Of a DNA stretch of 64,000 nt, positions 58,423 through 64,000 are shown piece after piece. The notes under the pieces are model-generated. The model did no database searches. It worked only from the letters and a program-made list of their open reading frames with translations, and was not told the origin of the DNA. Origin of the DNA: Massospora cicadina (lineage: Eukaryota; Entomophthoromycota; Entomophthoromycetes; Entomophthorales; Entomophthoraceae). The stretch covers positions 41,670 through 105,669 of the forward strand of contig JAKSZP010009513.1 of the NCBI GenBank assembly GCA_022478985.1, given 5' to 3'. The translations under genes and the position numbers were made by a program. Position 1 is the first letter of the stretch, and each line of letters starts with the position of its first letter.

Positions 58423-59290
58423 TTAGCTCATAGGAGGTACTGTAAGTGAGGCTTTTACAGGAGGGCTAGGCTGCTGGTGTTGTGCAGAGCCAGATATAAG
58501 CTGCTTATTTGCTAGATAAATAATTGGGATAACTTGGATAGAAGAGGGCATCTCAGGTATAACTGAGAGTTGTAGCATTGGTCCCATCACAGCAGAACCT
58601 AGTTGTATAATAGTGCACTTTGAGAGAATATGCATAAGTGCTAGTTCCAATAGATAGATATAACCATAGTTTAGGAGGCAGTCTAAAATTGAATATAAAA
58701 TATGAGCTAAGAATTTAAGCAAATTTGATTAACAGCATGTAGCTGGCAAGGTTCAGTGAAGTTGTGGAAAAATTTATCTAGAAGATGGGAGTTATCAATG
58801 TGCTTCCAATTAAACTATTGGCCACAAGATCACCAAAAGTGGAAGCTAATAGTACTTTAATGCTGGCCTAGTGCTATAATGACTGTTTCCATATCAGGGA
58901 TATAATGCACTCAGTCACAACTAGGGTTAGTCTGTCCAAGGCTATTATCCTGTCCTCATGCATCCTGGATAATAAAGTGGGCTATAGGAGAGTTGGTAAG
59001 TTGAAGAGCATGATAGGCTTTATTGTGCTCATTTAGAGTTAGATTGCTATCTATTAAAATAGGTAGCAGACATAAGCTAAGCTGAGCAAATAAAAGCATA
59101 TTAATAAGAGACCCAGAGCAGAGATCTAAAGTTAACCTATTAATTGTAATAGTAGCCCCTTAAGTTTAAAGTCAGACCATATAGATAGGGTTGCTGAGGT
59201 GCATTGACTCTATATGAGCAGCTAGCTTAATTGCAAGGTAGCATATGCAGTTAACTGGATATGCAATTACTGTGATAGCTAAAGCTAGCT
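58423..59290 (-). pseudogene. LINE ORF2 C-terminal region (copy 1)
   Basis: The open frame 58423-58722 (LLELALMHILSKCTIIQLGSAV, IPIIYLANKQLISGSAQHQQPS) aligns with the second copy at 63638-63994 (MLMHVLSKCTNIHSGLA, TRMADKQLTPGPAQHQRPS). Upstream 58740-59290 holds PDMETVIIALGQH and FHNFTEPCQLHAVNQ-like segments. No zinc finger or RNase H recognised. Confidence 0.65.
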
Positions 59291-59494
59291 AAGTATAGCA
59301 TACAATGCTGATGCACCAGGCCATTACTTTTTGGTGTAAAGTTTTAAGTTCACTAATTGTAGTTATTATCAGATCTGAGATAGCAATCTTATAAGTGAGG
59401 TAGAGTATTGGTAGTTTATAGTTAAGTTGGCTGTGCAAAAAGGTACAATAGGTAGAAATATACATTATTGGATGCCAATTTTGGGCTACTTTCA

Positions 59495-60660
59495 TTAGAG
59501 ATGAGAGAGCATTAGAGACCTTTTAAGCTTTTTAACGGTGAGCTTTAAAATATTAACTCTAGATAGCAGATGTGGATAGCTTAGATAAGTATAAAAATGT
59601 ATGGCAAAAATTTTATTCAAGCTATAAAAAGGTGTGTGGTAGATCACTATTTTTAAAAAAAATCTATACTTTAGAAGGTTAGCTGACATATTATTGTCAA
59701 TAGCCCAGTTGTGCAATATTGTAAGGGCTAACCGCAAGACTGCTAGATCAGAGTGGTGCAGCTTAATGTCATCTGCAAAGAAGAGGCCAATATAATGGCT
59801 ATATTGCATATGAGAAAACTGAGTATCCAGCTGCCAGGCCACAAAGTCAATGAAGATATTAGAGAAAGGGAGAGAGAATAGACCCTTAAAATAGGCCTCT
59901 AGTCTTAGGAATAACAAAGTTAGTTTACCATTAACCACAAATTGGCTATCACCACCTATAAATAAACTTATAATTAGAGACAGGGTATCTGCTAATATTC
60001 TTTAACAAGCAAGAGTTGCCAATACCTTATAGATTGGGACATTATTATAAGCTTGCTTGAAATTGACAAAGATATAGTTCAAGTTATAGTAAAGGGAGAC
60101 CTTATGATGAAGAGTACATAAGTTTGGGTAAAAAATTATCAGCAGAATCCTGCATGTATGGAGATAAAGTTGCACATGCTAGCCATATCTATATATATTT
60201 TTAAAGGCTATAAGCAAGCTTTTAAAAAAGCCAGTAAAACATCACTGTAAGAGCAATTAGTTGGAATGCATCAATATAGATTGATGTACTCTTTTTAGAG
60301 CTAAGGCATATGACTGATGTATTCTACTAGGTGGGTATAATATCACACCAAAGGCAGAGTTGGTTAAATTAAGAGAAATCGCCTATAATCCCACAAGGTA
60401 GAAGTGCTAGTAGGACTTTGATGTGAATTGAGTCTACACCACAGGACACATACTGTGGATAATCTTTCATTTGCTTGAGTACCTTCTCAGAAGTAAAGTA
60501 GTGCAAGAACTTATTGGCTATATTCTTAAAGTTAGCAGCTATACCAAAATTGATCTCTGATAGATAAGAATCAGGTTGAGAAAAGACTTTAGTAAAGTAT
60601 GCAACAGCATTCTTTACTGGTGACATTCTTCAAAACAAGATTGTAGCTAGGTTGCATAAC
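59495..60660 (-). pseudogene. LINE reverse transcriptase (copy 1)
   Basis: 59495-59938 contains LFSLPFSNIFIDFVAWQLDT (the GSPLSP-type block) and YIGLFFADDIKLHHSD: the active site FADD (complement of 59768-59779) is intact. Upstream, FVNFKQAYNNVP (complement of about 60038-60070) is the first catalytic block, with Asn where FVDF is expected. 60369-60626 has SEINFGIAANFKNIANKFLHYF and QYVSCGVDSIHIKVL, the N-terminal RT block. LINE RT copies its RNA at a nicked target. Confidence 0.8.
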
Positions 60661-61680
60661 TACTTTAGTAGACCACTTACAAAGTTAGAAAATGTAGTGA
60701 CAAAGGTGCAATTGTCAATTTGATACAGAAAGCTATCTGAAGAGAGCTTAACTAGGCCAGCATTATATATGCCTAAAGATATTGAGCAACATGATGCAAT
60801 TGTCAATAAGAGAATCTCATCAATCTTATCAATGAGAGTAGACTTGGTGGCTGGGTCAGTATTAATAAGAGCAGTATATGCATCAGCAATTAGATGCTGA
60901 TGCAAGGGTACCACATCATTAAAGAGCCTACAAAGGGTGGCATTAGCTCAAAAAATTTCAAAGGGCAAAAATGTATTGCTTTAGGCTAAATGCGGGTGGC
61001 AGCACATTAGCTTGTGCTGACAACAGGCTGATTTTTAACACCAGATAGTCATTGTTAGTCAAAGCTTGTTCAAAATAAAAAAAGCAGTTGATAGTATGTT
61101 GCACAAACATATAGTCCCATAAAACAAGATCTTCTACTGGGCAGATACAATAAAAGTGGTACCCTTAGCAGAGAAAGCTAATAGCTCTATAATACTTGAT
61201 AGAAGTGCACCTAATACTATACCACTGAGCACCAAATTGAACATTAATAAAGCTAACAATAATGTTAGCATCTAAAGTAGAGTTAATTACTGCCTCAAAT
61301 ATATGGGCAGAGGAACTAGGATATGTATATAGCTAAGACTTTATTCTGGGTAGTTTTAAGATAAATGGAGTAGAGAGCTACTTTAGTATAGATAATATTT
61401 AAGTGTGGGGGGTAAATAATGCAGACAATGCTATCAGACTGGCATAAGTTAGGCTGAAAGGATGCAAGTTAAGTTTGAACAACAGATTTGGGGTAGTTAG
61501 AAAGTTGAAAGAGCTTAATAAACCAAGTTTTAGCAAAAAAGATATTAACATTATTGTAAGCAGTAGAGTTTTAAGTTTGTTAGGCCTGAGCCCTCAACAG
61601 TTAAGATACAGTACACTTATAATAGTTTTTACACTACTCATAAGGATTGTTGGAGTGCATCAGAAATGAAGATCTCAGCT
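60660..61680 (-). pseudogene. LINE ORF2 N-terminal region, probably endonuclease and linker (copy 1)
   Basis: 60660-60914 (LHQHLIADAYTALINTDPATKS, IASCCSISLGIYNAG) is the linker before RT. Further up (60960-61330) FYCICPVEDLVLWDYMFVQH and YLVLKISLLSAQANVLPP occupy the place of the end of an APE-type endonuclease, but its catalytic residues are not secure. Confidence 0.45.
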
Positions 61681-62059
61681 AGAGCCCTCTGCTCCATTAT
61701 ATCAGGCTAAGCTTGAGGCTCAGCAGAAAATCTATCCATATCCTGTTTTATAACTGGTGCAGATTCAGGGGCTGGGCTCTCAAAAGCAGATAAATTATAT
61801 TTTGCTAAAATTTAATAAAGAATTGTTTCTCAGCAGGATAGGTTTTATCCTGCTTGATAATTCTGTAGATATGACTGATAGCGGAACCACAAAGTTTTTT
61901 TAGAGCATTTGAGGTATTAGGGTTAGTAGCTCCTGCAGCCTCAAAGTTTTATAGAAGCTATATTTGGTTGATGGCAATAGTGTCAATTCAAGATTTAAAG
62001 AATTTAACTGCATGGAAGGCAGTTGAAAATTTATAGGTATTACTATATAAAAATGAATT

Positions 62060-62688
62060 ATTAGCAATAGACTTAGTGCTAACATCAAAGCCTAGTTTTT
62101 TTTAAAGTAGCCTTAAATTTAGAAATGAGCTCATATTAGATATCATTATATAAAGTAAGATGAGCTTATCAGCAAATGCATGCTTGTATAAGGTGTAGTG
62201 AGGCAACAAATTGCATTAGCAACTTCCCATTATTGCTCTTTGGGTACCACAATATGTGCAGCTGCTGCTGCATATGATTGTATATATAGATTAATATAAG
62301 GGGGGTGAGTGGGCTCTAGCTCTATAGACTCTTTAAGGTATCCAGGAGCTGCCCCTGAAGCTATAGGTTGGGTAGCAGCTAGCTGTTGGGAAGGCCTGGA
62401 TACCTGAGTATAAACTAAAACTTTTGAGAAAACAGGAGCCTTATCTGAGTAGAGTATATTAAGGGTTTAGATAACCTTATCAAGCTGTTTGCATGTTGCC
62501 ACGTTATTACAACAAATTGCTGCATTGTCATAGTGCAGATTATTAATTACATTTTTAAGCTCAGCAATAATATAATCTTTAAAATTGATGTAGGTTTGAG
62601 TATACCTAGATATAGATTAAGCATTAGGCTAAGTTAGCAATATTGTGGATGCTATATTTAACACCTTAGCAAAGGTGGGCTTCCTCAT
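62060..62688 (-). pseudogene. LINE ORF1-like protein (copy 1)
   Basis: ATG at 62686-62688 opens MRKPTFAKVLNIASTILL; then YTQTYINFKDYIIAELKNVINN (possible coiled coil), an Ala/Pro/Gln-rich segment (QQLAATQPIASGAAPGYL) and AAAAAHIVVPKEQ near 62240. Stops at 62635, 62614 and elsewhere. No zinc knuckle seen. Confidence 0.45.
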
Positions 62689-62699
62689 TCTTAAGATAA

Positions 62700-63373
62700 G
62701 CATACTGTTTATCTATAGCTACAGATGAGGGTAAGCAATAGGCTGCATAAAGATTGCTGCTTATATTAGCTAGTCTGCATCCTCATCAAAAGACTTCCTC
62801 TTTAGGACCAAGCTTCTCATTCTTAGATATAGAAGTGGAAGTGGTGTATAGCTGAGAGGTGAGCTTGTATATAAGTGCTTGAATGATTGCCCAGCTGCTG
62901 TGAAAAATTTGTGTAGGGTAAGTATAAGATGTTAGCTTAGGAGCAGCAGGTGCTACCTTAGAAATACTTTGCTTGGGTATAGTTATAAAAACACAAGCAA
63001 TTAGGTTGATATCTACAAATAGGTTATACTGAGCATAATAAACAAAACTATAGTAGAGCTAGCTAATGGTATCCTTCTTCTCATAAAGAGAAAGACCAGA
63101 CCTACTTTTAACTAATTTATATTTGCCAACAATGCAGCAGCCTTTAGTTGAGCCAATGTTATATAAATTTATGCAGCCATATTTAACATATTTGAGCTGC
63201 TTTAGGATTTAAATTGCATATTGCTTTTTAAATAAGTTTCTAGTTTACAGCTTATAATATCTACTTGTAGAACTCTTGAACTTATAAATTTTCTTTTATA
63301 ATTTTCCAATGAAGAAATAAAAATAATAAAAATAAATTTATATCAAAAATAAAACTAGTTAAAACAAATTTGT
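62700..63373 (-). other. LINE 5' region and junction with copy 2
   Basis: Nothing firmly coding. AT-rich at 63290-63370. The 5' end of copy 1 cannot be placed exactly. Confidence 0.35.
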
Positions 63374-64000
63374 AGGATAAGGGTTCAGGTTTATTACAAT
63401 GTATAAATTTAAAATTTATAAAAAAATAAAAATTTAATAAAAATAAATAAGAGTAGAAGTTTAAGAAAGGGGATAGCTAAGTACACAGACCAAATTCTCC
63501 TTTTAAGATACTATGGGGCCTTGCAGCTGTCGGCGGGCAAGTGATCTTTGCTCAGGGTCAAAGTCCAGGGGTCGGGAATGCTTCCAATGCATTGAAGCAG
63601 GAGGGTCACTAGCATGGTCCATCACTGACAGATCCTATTAAATTGGAGGTGGCTGTACTGGAGGGGCATCCTCAGCTATGGTAGACTGAGGGTATATAGG
63701 AGGCAATGTGACTTGGGCTTCTATAGGAGAACCAGACTGGGGCACCATGGAAATAGCAGCTTCTGGCAAGCCAGGAGGGTACTCAAGAGGCACTTTAGGT
63801 GGGGCTACCTCTGGTAGGCTAGGCCGCTGATGTTGTGCCGGGCCAGGAGTGAGCTGCTTATCTGCCATTCTTGTACATGGGATAACTTGCATAAGTGGAG
63901 GCTCCTCAGATACAACTGGGGTTAGAGGCGCTGATTCTGCTAAAGCTAAACCTGAATGGATATTTGTGCACTTAGAGAGAACATGCATAAGCATCTGTTC
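63374..64000 (-). mobile_element. LINE copy 2, 3' end (runs off right edge)
   Basis: 3' UTR and ORF2 C-terminus of the same LINE family, same strand, directly upstream of copy 1. Its terminus (ggataagggttcaggttt, 63374-63391) resembles three degenerate GGGTTA units, at the place where copy 1 has its telomeric repeat. The 'ccttgcagctgt(c/t)(g/a)gc(g/a)gg' block near 63520 matches 58271. Confidence 0.75.
63638..63994 (-). pseudogene. LINE ORF2 C-terminus (copy 2), better preserved
   Basis: 118 open codons, probably open beyond the edge. Begins MLMHVLSKCTNIHSG and becomes Pro-rich (LPEVAPPKVPLEYPPG, PPIYPQSTIAEDAPPVQPPP). Copy 1 shares the first part but lacks much of the Pro-rich tail. It could be an interaction tail; function unknown. 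Confidence 0.6.

Larger units (their letters stand above)
58119..63373 (-). mobile_element. LINE copy 1 (non-LTR retrotransposon)
   Basis: Read right to left: ORF1 (start at 62688), ORF2 with a region typical of the endonuclease-RT linker, RT with FADD, and a long C-terminus ending in a Pro/Gln-rich tail, then an A/T-rich 3' UTR and a telomeric repeat. The 5' limit is approximate; a second copy's 3' end begins at about 63374. All frames are interrupted. Confidence 0.75.

Noticed and set aside
61475..61669. 64-codon plus-strand frame in the LINE as a separate gene.
   Set aside because: It is antisense to LINE ORF2, in a region where the minus-strand reading continues between identified ORF2 segments.
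1..64000. RIP (repeat-induced point mutation) as the cause of the stops.
   Set aside because: The diagnosable changes are at CG sites, including TG/CA pairs between LTRs, rather than concentrated at CpA.
1..64000. CRISPR arrays, tRNA or rRNA genes, bacterial operons.
   Set aside because: None seen: no regularly spaced repeats, no cloverleaf or rRNA signatures, and the gene content is eukaryotic retroelements.

Overview
The window is a stretch of repeat-saturated eukaryotic DNA. I found no RNA gene and no intact host gene; almost every coding signal is a decayed fragment of a retrotransposon (Gag, protease, reverse transcriptase, RNase H, integrase). The elements are Ty3/gypsy LTR retrotransposons, at least two of them chromoviruses with a C-terminal chromodomain, plus a LINE whose 3' end touches TTAGGG-type telomeric repeats, and a short TTAA-flanked (piggyBac-like) non-autonomous DNA transposon. 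The mutation pattern is methylated-CpG decay (CG to TG or CA), not the CpA-directed pattern of fungal RIP. A TE-inflated fungal genome fits best, but the sequence alone does not fix the organism.

Layout. 1-2090: Gag end and 5' LTR of a minus-strand gypsy element (X). 2090-3208: lone LTR (E) of the element-C family. 3213-4878: chromodomain tail and 3' LTR of a chromovirus (H2). 5953-7081: second lone C-family LTR (F). 7520-21782: gypsy element B (minus) with a perfect 5-bp target duplication CTTAC; gypsy element A (plus, 8308-14320) sits inside its 3' LTR, and a 464-bp TTAA-type MITE (17264-17727) sits inside its RT. 21869-22127: 20-bp perfect inverted repeats. 23128-24834: zinc-knuckle ORF1/Gag-like pseudogene of unrecognised family. 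25867-32811: chromovirus H (plus) with long LTRs and a perfect duplication CCCAA. 33477-33619 and 43238-43760: pieces of Gag-bearing gypsy sequence (D) flanking element C. 33620-43237: element C (minus), the youngest and best preserved, with an extra antisense reading frame between integrase and 3' LTR. 44539-51797: element I (minus), whose Gag region carries a collagen-like Gly-X-Y tract. About 52000-55640: gypsy J (plus). 55749-58118: chromovirus K (minus), cut off by a LINE (58119 to about 63370, minus), which is followed head-to-tail by the 3' end of a second LINE copy running off the window.

How it fits together. A, B, C, X and D share one primer-binding sequence, so they are one lineage or primed by one tRNA. 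B and C are collinear relatives, but B lacks the roughly 1.2-kb antisense frame of C. Nested insertions give a relative order: B before A, B before the MITE, K before the LINE. In the C LTR pair, which was identical at insertion, nearly all base differences are TG versus CA or CG versus TG/CA. The same process converted Arg CGA codons to stops and changed catalytic aspartates to asparagine in several elements.
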